Shown piece after piece: positions 6,058-13,302 of a stretch of 13,489 nucleotides of DNA. The stretch is from NCBI GenBank assembly GCA_013360985.1, contig JABWAM010000040.1, forward strand, positions 1 to 13,489, given 5' to 3'. The notes under the pieces were generated by a model. It saw only the letters and a program-made list of their open reading frames with translations. It made no database searches and was not told where the DNA came from. This DNA is from Verrucomicrobiia bacterium (lineage in GTDB: Bacteria; Verrucomicrobiota; Verrucomicrobiia; JABWAM01). The number at the start of each line of letters is the position of its first letter. Within the stretch, counting starts at the first letter, position 1. A program made the translations under genes and the position numbers.

Positions 6058-8508
6058 TCATCGGGCTTTGCTTCCGGAGACGCTCAAATCGAGGCCGCGA
6101 AGGCTCCAGCCCTGCAACGAAGAGAAGCTTCCGGGCGGCGCGCCGCCTTGCGTTCGCCGCACGGAAATTTGCACCCAAAGCCGTTCCTCTCCCGGCCGAG
6201 GATCGGGCGCTTCCGCGCCTTCCGCCGCCGGCCACGCGACCTCCCGCCATTCCGATGGCGCCGCGGTTTTCGCCGTCCAACAAACCTTCGCGGTCGCCTT
6301 GAAATGCAGCGAATCGAACGCCCCGAAGACGCGCGCGCCCCGCAACATGGCGCCGCGGCAAGCCGACGGCAGGCGAAAGACGGCGACGATCTCCTCCTCT
6401 CCGCTTCCCGCAAAGTCGCCTTCGCCCAAATGCGAGATCCGCCCCGATTTTCCGTCAAGGACGAGGCGGGCGACACCCCGCGGAAGAAAAAACTCGGAAT
6501 CCGCTTCCAGGAGTTCTTCGTCTCCGCGCGAAAGCCAGAGACCGACCACCCCTTGCGCGTCCTCCTCCCCCTCTTCCCAAAGCGGAGGGGAAGCGCGGGT
6601 GAACCCGCCCATCGCCACGGGCCGCGACGCGGCGGCGCCCGCTTGCTGGAGAATGGTCTGAAGGGCGTCGTGGCGTCCGAGGCGCGATCGAGGATCCGGA
6701 TACACCATCCTCCGCAAAATCCCCTCCACGCGCGCCCAACGTCCTTGCAGATTCGACGTCTCGTAGCGCCCGAGGAAATCGCCCAATTTCCAGGTGGCGA
6801 TCTCGCGCGTTTTGCCGGAGGCGAACGCACCCATCGGCGCCACAAAACGATTCCACTTCAAGAAAGCGCTTTCGAGCGGCCATTCCAACGAAGAGGTCGC
6901 CTTTACGAGCAATCCTTGGCGCGTCAGGCGCGCCGACCAGACCAGCGGCGGCGCCTTTGTCGTGAGGCGCGCATCAAGCCGCAGGGCGCGCAATGCATTC
7001 GGCTGGAGCGTCCACGCGCCGAGGCCGGGCATATCGTCGGTCGTAAACTCGATCACTTCGGCCCGCGTGCTCCCCGCCAGCGCGGGCTCGACGAGGGAAT
7101 GATCCCGCGCGAGAAGCCCCGAAAACTTCCGCTCTTTCATGGGGAAAAAGCCCTCGATGCCCTCGAGACGCACCGAAGATTCGCCGGGCGCGAATTCCGC
7201 GATATATGCCCGCACGCGCTCGATCGCCTCGCCGCCCTCGCGCCGCATCGCGCGGCTCGTGCTGGAAAGCCCGAAAGCCACCGCCCCCGCGACCAGCCCA
7301 ACGCCAAGATGCCCGTACTCCGCCCGACGAAACGCGCGCGCGACGAGCAACGCCGCCGCGGCGAGGGCGACGTACCCGCCCAACCAGAGCGCCATTTTCC
7401 CGCGCGGGAGAATCTTCACCGCGACGAGGCTTTCCACCGTTTCCCGAACCTTGGCGGGGTTCGCAAAAAAAGGCGCGGGCACGCTGCGCGTCGTTTCTGC
7501 GAGCGCGCGGCGCACGAGGCGTTCCATCCCTACGGCGTCGGCGCCTTTGACGCGATCCATGTCCAGCGCGAGGAAGAGGATCACGCCGAGCCCAATCCGC
7601 CGCTCCAAAAGGAATGGCTGCCGTTCGTCGCCCAAAAGGATCCGCGACGGCGCGCGGTCGCCGTCATAGACCTCCACGCCATCCTCGATCCCCAAATCGC
7701 CGAAGACCGAAGAGAGCGCGGGGAGATGGCTGGTGCGGTAGCGTTCGGAGGGACGCAGCGGCAGCAGCGCGGCGAGCGTCGGATTCGGGAGATCGTTCCA
7801 GTGAGCCCCCGCGACAACGAGCAGGCGTCCTCCTCCCTTGACCCATGCCGCCAACGCCTCCGATTGAAGCGCATCGAGGCGATGCCGCGCGTCCCATCGG
7901 GAAAGCACCACCGCGTCATACCCCCCCCACCCCGTCGCGCGACGAGGAAACCGATCGGGCGCCACCACCTCGATCGTATAGGCGCGCCGCCCACTCCCGT
8001 CGGGCGACGCCTTTTCCCCCGCCTCGCGCGCCTGCCTCTTCAGACGATACGGCAGAGCGCATTCCCCAACGTCGCCCCAGGCGACCGGCGGACCTTCGTC
8101 CGACTGGATGGCGCACGGAAAAATATCCTGAGCCAAGATGGCCGCGCCCTTCATCAAACGCAGACGCACCGGCAGCATGTTTTGCTTGTCCCTCGGGCGC
8201 GCGGACGAAGGCGGGAAACACACCATCAGATTGACCTCGATCAAGGAGCGCGCGGGCAGCGAGACGGGACGCGAATACGCGAACGAGGCGCCCTCCTTGG
8301 ACGCCGAGGGGAAGTCGACGCTCAAACGCCCTTCGAACGCCTCATGGCGCTCGTTTTTGAGACGAACCGTGGCCTCCTCCCAGCGTTCCCACCGCGCCGT
8401 GCCCGACGGATGCGTCTGGAACAGGAGAATGGAAAGCCCGCCCTCTTCTATCTGGGCGCAGGCCCTTCCGGCTGCGACCAAAAAAAACAACGCGAGGAAC
8501 CGAGGCAT
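6058..8508 (-). CDS. 816-residue exported/membrane protein with amidotransferase-like stretch and two central helices, function unknown
   Basis: The frame is open further upstream, but that part lies over the aldo/keto reductase gene, so the start is placed at 8508, where a signal peptide begins (MPRFLALFFLVAAGRACA, cleavage before Q19). The ATG at 8529, with AAGGA ten bases upstream, is a close alternative. Residues 20-190 look beta-rich. Residues 196-237 (GYDAVVLS and WVKGGGRLLVVAG) follow the pattern of class I glutamine-amidotransferase-like domains found in uncharacterised membrane proteins of the DUF4350/GldG style; no catalytic Cys is evident. Two helices at about 372-391 and 400-417 are joined by an Arg-rich loop, leaving a large, probably periplasmic, C-terminal half of some 400 residues. 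It lies upstream of the ABC ATPase and may belong to the same complex. I do not recognise the family. Confidence 0.75.
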   Translation of the reverse strand: MPRFLALFFLVAAGRACAQIEEGGLSILLFQTHPSGTARWERWEEATVRLKNERHEAFEGRLSVDFPSASKEGASFAYSRPVSLPARSLIEVNLMVCFPPSSARPRDKQNMLPVRLRLMKGAAILAQDIFPCAIQSDEGPPVAWGDVGECALPYRLKRQAREAGEKASPDGSGRRAYTIEVVAPDRFPRRATGWGGYDAVVLSRWDARHRLDALQSEALAAWVKGGGRLLVVAGAHWNDLPNPTLAALLPLRPSERYRTSHLPALSSVFGDLGIEDGVEVYDGDRAPSRILLGDERQPFLLERRIGLGVILFLALDMDRVKGADAVGMERLVRRALAETTRSVPAPFFANPAKVRETVESLVAVKILPRGKMALWLGGYVALAAAALLVARAFRRAEYGHLGVGLVAGAVAFGLSSTSRAMRREGGEAIERVRAYIAEFAPGESSVRLEGIEGFFPMKERKFSGLLARDHSLVEPALAGSTRAEVIEFTTDDMPGLGAWTLQPNALRALRLDARLTTKAPPLVWSARLTRQGLLVKATSSLEWPLESAFLKWNRFVAPMGAFASGKTREIATWKLGDFLGRYETSNLQGRWARVEGILRRMVYPDPRSRLGRHDALQTILQQAGAAASRPVAMGGFTRASPPLWEEGEEDAQGVVGLWLSRGDEELLEADSEFFLPRGVARLVLDGKSGRISHLGEGDFAGSGEEEIVAVFRLPSACRGAMLRGARVFGAFDSLHFKATAKVCWTAKTAAPSEWREVAWPAAEGAEAPDPRPGEERLWVQISVRRTQGGAPPGSFSSLQGWSLRGLDLSVSGSKAR

Positions 8509-8597
8509 GAACCTCAAACCGTGGCACATCCCCGAAGCATCCTTCCATCCCAAACTCGCTCTCCCGAGAAGGGCGCCGCGAGATGCTCGCGCGCGAC

Positions 8598-9560
8598 TCA
8601 CTTCGGTTCGCCGCATGCTTCCCTTTTCGCGGTCGCCATCGCGCGCGCGGCCTGATGCCAAACCGGCGGAGGAAGCGTTCTCTCCGCGGCCTTCACGATC
8701 CCTTCGATGTGTTCCGGCTTTTTCACCCCCACGATCGCGCACGACAGCGCCGGATGCGAAAGCACCCAGCGCACCGCGAACTGGGCGAGATTCAGTCCTT
8801 CCGCCTCCGCCAAGGGGCGGAGCTCCGCGAGCCCCGCCTGCAACCGCGTGAGCGCCTTCTCGGAAAACATCGGGTGCTCGTCCCGGCTGTCGCCGAGCTT
8901 CGCCCCGGGGAGATGCGTGCCCGCGAGCAATCCCCGAGAGAGCGGCGAATACGCGAGCACCCCGAGGCGATGCGTCAGACAATACGGCAGCTCGCGCGCC
9001 TCGACTTCGCGGCTTAAGAGGCTGTAGGAGGGCTGCAGACTCACGAGATCCATCCTCCCGCGGTAGAGATCCATTTGCTCAACGTTGAAGTTGCTGACTC
9101 CGAGCCAACGCACCTTGCCCTCGCGCTGGAGCTGGCGGCACGCCTCCGCCACCTCCTCCGCGCGCGTGAGCGGATCCCACGCATGCACCTGATAAAGATC
9201 AATGCGATCGGTCCGCAGACGACGCAGGGAATTCTCGCAGGCGCGCAGGATGCGTTCGCGCCGCGTATCGGGAAAACGGAAACTCCCCTCATCGAAGTTC
9301 CAATAGAACTTTGTGGCGAGCACGAAACGCTCGCGCAATCCTTTGTCCGCAAACAGTTTCCCAAGCTCCATTTCCGCATGGCCATCCCCATAAGCGTCGG
9401 CGGTATCCAGAAAATTGATCCCAAGCTCGGGCGCGCGACGGACGGCGGCGCGCCAAGCGTCCAACGGCACGTTCCCCCAAAACTGAGGAGAGAGCTGCCA
9501 ACACCCAAAACCGATGCGGGAAATCTTGAGGTCGGAAGTGCCGAGTTGAATCCCGCGCAT
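8598..9560 (-). CDS. Aldo/keto reductase
   Basis: 320 residues of the TIM-barrel aldo/keto reductase superfamily, acting in the cytoplasm with NADPH. The catalytic tetrad is complete: D52 and Y57 in FLDTADAYGDG, K84 in VLATKFY and H126 in YQVHAWDP. The C-terminal cofactor region has AIVGVKKPEHI, matching the family's 'G..+..++' pattern. It resembles the general-stress/YajO-like group, and the natural carbonyl substrate cannot be predicted. The frame is open 83 codons further upstream, but that part is Arg/Gly-rich and runs over the small exported gene. The ATG at 9560 begins MRGIQLGTSDLKISRIGFG, the canonical first strand, so it is chosen. The upstream gene ends 76 bases before; the downstream 816-residue gene starts about 89 bases after. 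Confidence 0.92.
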   Translation of the reverse strand: MRGIQLGTSDLKISRIGFGCWQLSPQFWGNVPLDAWRAAVRRAPELGINFLDTADAYGDGHAEMELGKLFADKGLRERFVLATKFYWNFDEGSFRFPDTRRERILRACENSLRRLRTDRIDLYQVHAWDPLTRAEEVAEACRQLQREGKVRWLGVSNFNVEQMDLYRGRMDLVSLQPSYSLLSREVEARELPYCLTHRLGVLAYSPLSRGLLAGTHLPGAKLGDSRDEHPMFSEKALTRLQAGLAELRPLAEAEGLNLAQFAVRWVLSHPALSCAIVGVKKPEHIEGIVKAAERTLPPPVWHQAARAMATAKREACGEPK

Positions 9561-9636
9561 GTTCCAAAGAGATGGAATTTTTTCGCGAAAATCAAGGCGA
9601 CTCCCCCGGAAATGCGCAAAATCTCCTTCGGAACGG

Positions 9637-10005
9637 CTAAAAACGAATTTTGATCTTGAGCCGGTCCTCCTTCGTTCCCGCGCACGACCACGGCGGCCCC
9701 CAAGAGAGGCGCCATCCCGGGCCCCACCACGGTCCCCACGGCCCGATGCCGTAGTTCTCCGGCCAAATGAGGAGCGCGTTCGAATTCCACTCCCAGCCGG
9801 CTGCGGCATTCAGCGTCCAATCTCTCGGGGGCGCAACGATCTGAGGGCTTGGCTTCGCGGGATCGAAAAACGCGTAAGGATACGGATTGGCCATCGGAAC
9901 GGCCGGAGAGGGCTCGCCCGAAGGCGCATCCCGACGTTCCGCAGACCAGGATCCCTCCATCAAACCGAAAGAGACCGCCACGATCACTGGAAGGATCGCC
10001 TTCAT
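9637..10005 (-). CDS. Small exported Trp/Gly/Pro-rich protein, unknown
   Basis: 122 residues from the ATG at 10005, chosen because it starts a signal peptide (MKAILPVIVAVSFGLMEGSWSA, cleavage near 22); the open frame extends upstream in an Arg-rich, implausible stretch. The mature part has a Pro-rich section (26-60), then RDWTLNAAAGWEWNSNALL (61-79), followed by a run dominated by Trp, Gly and Pro: ten Trp lie between residues 63 and 106. It ends KIKIRF, a terminal aromatic as in outer-membrane beta-barrel proteins, and the WEWNSN segment also looks like a barrel strand. It is far too short for a normal barrel, so it may be a remnant or an unusual envelope peptide. No catalytic motif is seen. 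It is the first gene after the promoter at 10099-10127, with aldo/keto reductase downstream. Confidence 0.6.
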   Translation of the reverse strand: MKAILPVIVAVSFGLMEGSWSAERRDAPSGEPSPAVPMANPYPYAFFDPAKPSPQIVAPPRDWTLNAAAGWEWNSNALLIWPENYGIGPWGPWWGPGWRLSWGPPWSCAGTKEDRLKIKIRF

Positions 10006-10098
10006 CGTCGCCGTGAAGAATATGCGCCGAAATGAACGGGAGGCAAAGGATCTTCGCCCTCCTGATCTCCTCCTCACGCGCTTTCTTCCAACCCGGTG

Positions 10099-10127
10099 AT
10101 TCGAGATGAAAAGCAAGAATTTTTCAA
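10099..10127 (-). promoter_or_regulatory. Candidate sigma70-type promoter for the small exported protein / aldo-keto reductase genes
   Basis: On the minus strand, TTGAAA (10127-10122, five of six to -35) is followed by a 17-base spacer and TCGAAT (10104-10099, four of six to -10). A seven-A tract (10154-10148, minus strand) lies near -60 and may act as an upstream element. The area is clearly more AT-rich than its surroundings. The leader would be about 87 bases and holds purine-rich GAGGAGGAG and GGAGGGCGAAG stretches, none at ideal spacing to the ATG. The rest of the 268-base divergent spacer (10006-10273) shows no gene and no convincing plus-strand promoter. Confidence 0.5.
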
Positions 10128-10273
10128 AACGGGAATGGTCCGTGGAATTTTTTTGAGAGACCTCCAGGGATGCCTCGCAAGGGACGCGTCAAAGATTGGG
10201 GATGGAGAGAGGTCTTTCGCGCGCGGCGCACCTTGTTCTTTTCCCACGCCTTTTCACAGGCTAGCGTAGTTCC

Positions 10274-11512
10274 ATGATGCTTCTCACGGGGTCTCTCATC
10301 GCTGCATGCCTGGTGGGCCTCTGGCTCGCTTCGGGCGTCGCGGCATGCGAAGCGGCGCTGGTCCGGGACTCCGCGCGCGCCCGTTCCGCGCGCGAAACGG
10401 CGAAAGGGACCTCCTCGGAACATTTTCATCCCGCCCACCTTTTGGGGCCGATCCATTTCCTCTTTACCGCGACGAGCTCCCTCACGCTCGCGGCCGCGAC
10501 CGCGCTCGGCCTCCTCGGCGCGGCGCGCGGATGGAGTTGGGAAGTCATTCCCGCGGCTGCCACCGCCCTGCTCCTCGTCTTCTGCGACCTCGTCCCGAAG
10601 GCTCTCGTTCGCAACGGAACGGCGCATCCCTCCTCCCGCTGGTTGCGTTGGATCGCCCGCGCGTCGGAGCGGAACCGGCCATTCTTCGATCAGATGGACG
10701 CGATCGCCGCGCGCTGGGTGCGCCGTTTCGTGCCTCGCGCCGGACACGCCTTGCCCGGATTGACCGAAGAAGAGTATCTCACCCTTCTCGACCTCGGCGC
10801 GCGCGAGGGCGCCCTGCGTCCCTCCGAACGCAAACTGATCGAGCAGGCGATCCTCCTCGGCGAACGCAACCTCCGCGAGATCATGACGCCCCGCACGCAA
10901 ATCCGTTACCTAGACGTGGGCTGGGACCTCGCTCGCATGCGCGAGGAAGCGGTCGCCGCCCGCCACCGACGGCTGCCGATCTGCGACGGCTCGCTCGACT
11001 CCATCGTCGGCATCCTCAACGTTCGCCGTTTTCTCCTGGAAGAGGAGCCCGACCTCATCGCCTGTTTCGAACCCGCAGCCTTCGTGCCCGAAACCATGGG
11101 CGCCTTAGAACTGCTCAAAAGCTTCCTCCGGGGACCGCAACGCATCGCCATCGTTCTCGACGAGTTTGGCGGCGTGGACGGCCTGATCACCATGGAGGAC
11201 GTTGTCGAGGAAATCTTTGGCGAGATCAGCGACGAGTTCGATGACACCCCTCCGCCGTGGGAAGAGATCGAAGCCGGCACGCTCCTGGCCCACGGCAACG
11301 CCTCGCTCCGTCGCGTCTCGGAGCGCCTCGGCGTTCGCCTCTCCGCCGACGGGGTGGACACCCTCGGCGGATGGGTGACCGACCGGATCGGCGCGATCCC
11401 GCGCGCAGGCGACACCTGTTCCTTCGGCGGGCTAACCTTTCAAGTCGAGCGCGTGCAGCGCAATCGCGTGGAAACCGTCCTGATCCGCGACGAACGCCGG
11501 AGGAAACGATGA
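10274..11512 (+). CDS. CNNM/CorC-type transporter: DUF21 membrane domain, CBS pair, CorC_HlyC domain
   Basis: 412 residues with full CorC architecture. The DUF21/CNNM membrane domain (about 1-150) contains VAACEAALV at 22-30 (equivalent of the usual 'SGSETAL') and the conserved acidic-helix motif FCDLVPKALVRN at 103-114. The CBS pair spans about 200-320, ending in DEFGGVDGLITMEDVVEEI at 296-314, a diagnostic stretch. A CorC_HlyC (transporter-associated) domain occupies about 330-405. Proteins of this family move or control Mg2+ (Co2+) across the inner membrane, commonly as Na+-driven Mg2+ exporters with ATP sensed by the CBS pair. The 'haemolysin' name is historical. ATG codons at 10274 and 10277 are both possible and no strong Shine-Dalgarno sequence separates them. 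Its stop overlaps the next gene's start as ATGA, so the pair is one operon and may form a heteromer. Confidence 0.9.
   Translation: MMLLTGSLIAACLVGLWLASGVAACEAALVRDSARARSARETAKGTSSEHFHPAHLLGPIHFLFTATSSLTLAAATALGLLGAARGWSWEVIPAAATALLLVFCDLVPKALVRNGTAHPSSRWLRWIARASERNRPFFDQMDAIAARWVRRFVPRAGHALPGLTEEEYLTLLDLGAREGALRPSERKLIEQAILLGERNLREIMTPRTQIRYLDVGWDLARMREEAVAARHRRLPICDGSLDSIVGILNVRRFLLEEEPDLIACFEPAAFVPETMGALELLKSFLRGPQRIAIVLDEFGGVDGLITMEDVVEEIFGEISDEFDDTPPPWEEIEAGTLLAHGNASLRRVSERLGVRLSADGVDTLGGWVTDRIGAIPRAGDTCSFGGLTFQVERVQRNRVETVLIRDERRRKR
11499..11503 (+). promoter_or_regulatory. Shine-Dalgarno that fixes the second CorC-type start
   Basis: GGAGG lies five bases before the ATG at 11509, inside the last codons of the upstream gene. 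The open frame continues 84 codons further upstream with Arg/Pro-rich sequence over that gene, so this site decides the true start. Confidence 0.85.
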
Positions 11513-12456
11513 CCGCGTTCGTTGTCGCCGTCTGCCTCCTGTTCAGCTTCTTCTTTTCGGGGATGGAGGCGGCTCTCGCCCATCTCAACTGGGGCCGCAT
11601 CCGTCATCTCCGCGAACGCGGGTCGCTCGGCGCCGCGCTCCTCGTGCGCTTCATCACCCACCCGGGCCGCCTGGCCTCGCTCGTCATCGCGGGCAACACG
11701 CTCGTCAACGGGATCGCCATCGCGTTCGTCGCGCGTCACTTCTTCCTCGCTTCGGGCGCGCTCTCCGCTCTCGCGGCGGTCCTGCTCATGGCGTTCGCCC
11801 TCTGGCTCTACGGCGACCTCACGCCCAAGGCGCTTTTCCAGAGGTTTCCCAACCGGCTCGCAATCCGTTTCGCGCCTCTCCTCTTTGCAACCACTTTTCT
11901 GCTCTGGCCGCTCGTCCGCGCCGCCGAACTCTTTACCCGCGCGCTGATTCGGGCGCGCGGAGGCCACACGCCGACCGCGCCCGATCGCGTCACCCGCGAG
12001 GAGCTCCGGGCCATGGTCGCCGCCGACGCGCGTGGCGTGCACCTCAGCGGCGAGCAGCAAAACCTCATCGCCCGCATCCTCGACACGCGCGGCGCCCGCG
12101 CGCGGGATGTCATGAAGCCGCGCCCCGAAGTCCAAACCCTCCCCGAAGGCGCCCGCGCGGCGCAGAGCCTCGAAGCCAGCCGCGCCAGCGGTTTCGCGCG
12201 CCTTCCCGTCGTCCATCCTTCTCGTCCTGAGAAATGGACGGGAGTTCGCAACATCTACGACCTTCTCTTCCAGACCGGCATCGGAGAACGCCCCATCCCC
12301 CGCATCCCGGACACCACCGAACTCCCCCAGGTGCTCACCCGCCTCCTCGTGGCCCACGCGCCCATGGGGATCATCCAGGACGCCGAGGGACGCGACCTCG
12401 GGATCATCACCGCGGAAGACGTCCTGCGTTATTACCTCGGCCGCGCCGATCTCTGA
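11509..12456 (+). CDS. CNNM/CorC-type membrane protein lacking the CorC_HlyC domain
   Basis: 315 residues. The DUF21/CNNM membrane domain (about 1-150) has FFFSGMEAALAHLNWGRI at 14-31, where the M18-A22 stretch corresponds to the conserved 'SG.E.A', GNTLVNGIA at 62-70 and YGDLTPKALFQRF at 101-113. A CBS pair follows at about 198-312 with ARDVMKPRPEV and GIITAEDVLRYYL. The protein ends there, so the C-terminal CorC_HlyC domain present in its neighbour is absent, as in shorter DUF21-CBS proteins. It overlaps the upstream CorC gene by four bases and is likely co-translated, so a two-subunit complex in which one chain has lost the accessory domain is an attractive reading. The role in Mg2+/Co2+ handling is inferred from the family. 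It is convergent with tatC across a 36-base spacer. Confidence 0.88.
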   Translation: MTAFVVAVCLLFSFFFSGMEAALAHLNWGRIRHLRERGSLGAALLVRFITHPGRLASLVIAGNTLVNGIAIAFVARHFFLASGALSALAAVLLMAFALWLYGDLTPKALFQRFPNRLAIRFAPLLFATTFLLWPLVRAAELFTRALIRARGGHTPTAPDRVTREELRAMVAADARGVHLSGEQQNLIARILDTRGARARDVMKPRPEVQTLPEGARAAQSLEASRASGFARLPVVHPSRPEKWTGVRNIYDLLFQTGIGERPIPRIPDTTELPQVLTRLLVAHAPMGIIQDAEGRDLGIITAEDVLRYYLGRADL

Positions 12457-12492
12457 GGAGAATTGATCGTTCGGCAGCTCTCCGCGAGAGGC

Positions 12493-13302
12493 TCATCCCC
12501 CTCTCCCCTGGGACGCGCGACGCCGCGCCCGCCACTCCATGAACCCGGCGATCCAAATCACCGCCTCGTACATGATCGTCAGCGGGATCGCCATGACGAG
12601 CTGGGTGAAAACCTCGGGCGTCGTCAAGACCGCGCCGAGGATGAAGTTCAGCACGATCACGTAAGGGCGCGCCCACTTGAGCTTGGCGTGATTGAGCACG
12701 CCGAAGCGCACAAGCGCCAAAAGGACAAGCGGCGTTTCGAACGCGACCCCCATTCCGAGCATGAACTTCGTCGTGAAACCCACGTAACTCTGCACCGTCC
12801 AAAAATCCGCGTCCACGCGCAGCCAGTTCGCAAACTCTCGCGCAATTCTCAGGCAGGGCGGGAGCACGAGAAAGTAGCAGAAGGAGACCCCCGCCAGGAA
12901 AAATGGAATCCCGATCCAGAGCGCGGGCGTGATGTGCCGCCGCTCCGTGCGCGTGAGCGCGGGAAAGATGTAGGCGGCGACGAAATAGATCAGGAGCGGC
13001 GAGGAGAGGATGATGCCCGCGTAAAGCGCGAGCTGCACCGAAATCGCAAAGGCGTCCGCCGGGCCGAAGACCTTCAGAAACTTCGCGGGCTCCGCAATCC
13101 CGCTCCATTTCAGCGGCTGCTGCAGAAAGAGGAGAACGTAGGGACCGAAATAAAAACTCGCCGTCCACGCCACGAACACCGTTGCCGCGATCTTGACGAG
13201 GAGCCAGCGCAGATCCTCGAGATGCCCCAGAAGGGTCTTCACGGGCCCCTCAAGCGCCTCGACGGTCCTCACAGGCTCGCGGTCTTCAGGCGTCGCACTC
13301 AT
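12493..13302 (-). CDS. tatC: Sec-independent protein translocase subunit TatC
   Basis: 269 residues, six predicted inner-membrane helices. TatC landmarks in order: GHLEDLRWLL at 26-35 (N-terminal cytoplasmic signal-binding motif), YIFPALTRTERRH at 111-123 (F113-E120 region, signal-binding first loop), GMGVAFETPLVLLALV at 183-198, and LTTPEVFTQLVMAIPLTIMYE at 226-246. TatC forms the twin-arginine signal receptor with TatB and, with TatA, exports folded proteins. Against E. coli TatC as I remember it, the conserved Glu15 is Asp here (D30) and Asp211 is Glu (E230), charge-conserving swaps. The ATG has GGGGG just upstream and overlaps the previous gene's stop as ATGA, so the two are probably one operon. 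No tatA or tatB lies in the window. Confidence 0.93.
   Translation of the reverse strand: MSATPEDREPVRTVEALEGPVKTLLGHLEDLRWLLVKIAATVFVAWTASFYFGPYVLLFLQQPLKWSGIAEPAKFLKVFGPADAFAISVQLALYAGIILSSPLLIYFVAAYIFPALTRTERRHITPALWIGIPFFLAGVSFCYFLVLPPCLRIAREFANWLRVDADFWTVQSYVGFTTKFMLGMGVAFETPLVLLALVRFGVLNHAKLKWARPYVIVLNFILGAVLTTPEVFTQLVMAIPLTIMYEAVIWIAGFMEWRARRRASQGRGG

Noticed and set aside
8577..8591. CGCGAG-ATG-CTCGCG hairpin just after the aldo/keto reductase stop
   Set aside because: A perfect 6-bp stem, but with a 3-base loop and no following T-run; short GC palindromes are expected in this composition.
6049..8655. 868-codon open frame on the plus strand
   Set aside because: It lies antisense to the 816-residue gene, is dominated by Arg, Pro and His, and has no recognisable motif. 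The minus-strand frame has a signal peptide and membrane helices, so this is a GC-bias shadow.
8509..8982. Upstream extension of the 816-residue frame
   Set aside because: It is Arg/Gly-rich and overlaps the C-terminus of the aldo/keto reductase, which is clearly coding there; a signal peptide begins at 8508.
10131..10154. ACGG/CCGT stem followed by seven T on the plus strand, terminator-like
   Set aside because: The stem has only four pairs and no plus-strand gene lies upstream to terminate; the T tract is better read as an A tract upstream of the minus-strand promoter.
12478..12490. CTCTC-CGC-GAGAG hairpin between the second CorC gene and tatC
   Set aside because: Five pairs and no T-run; too weak for a terminator call.
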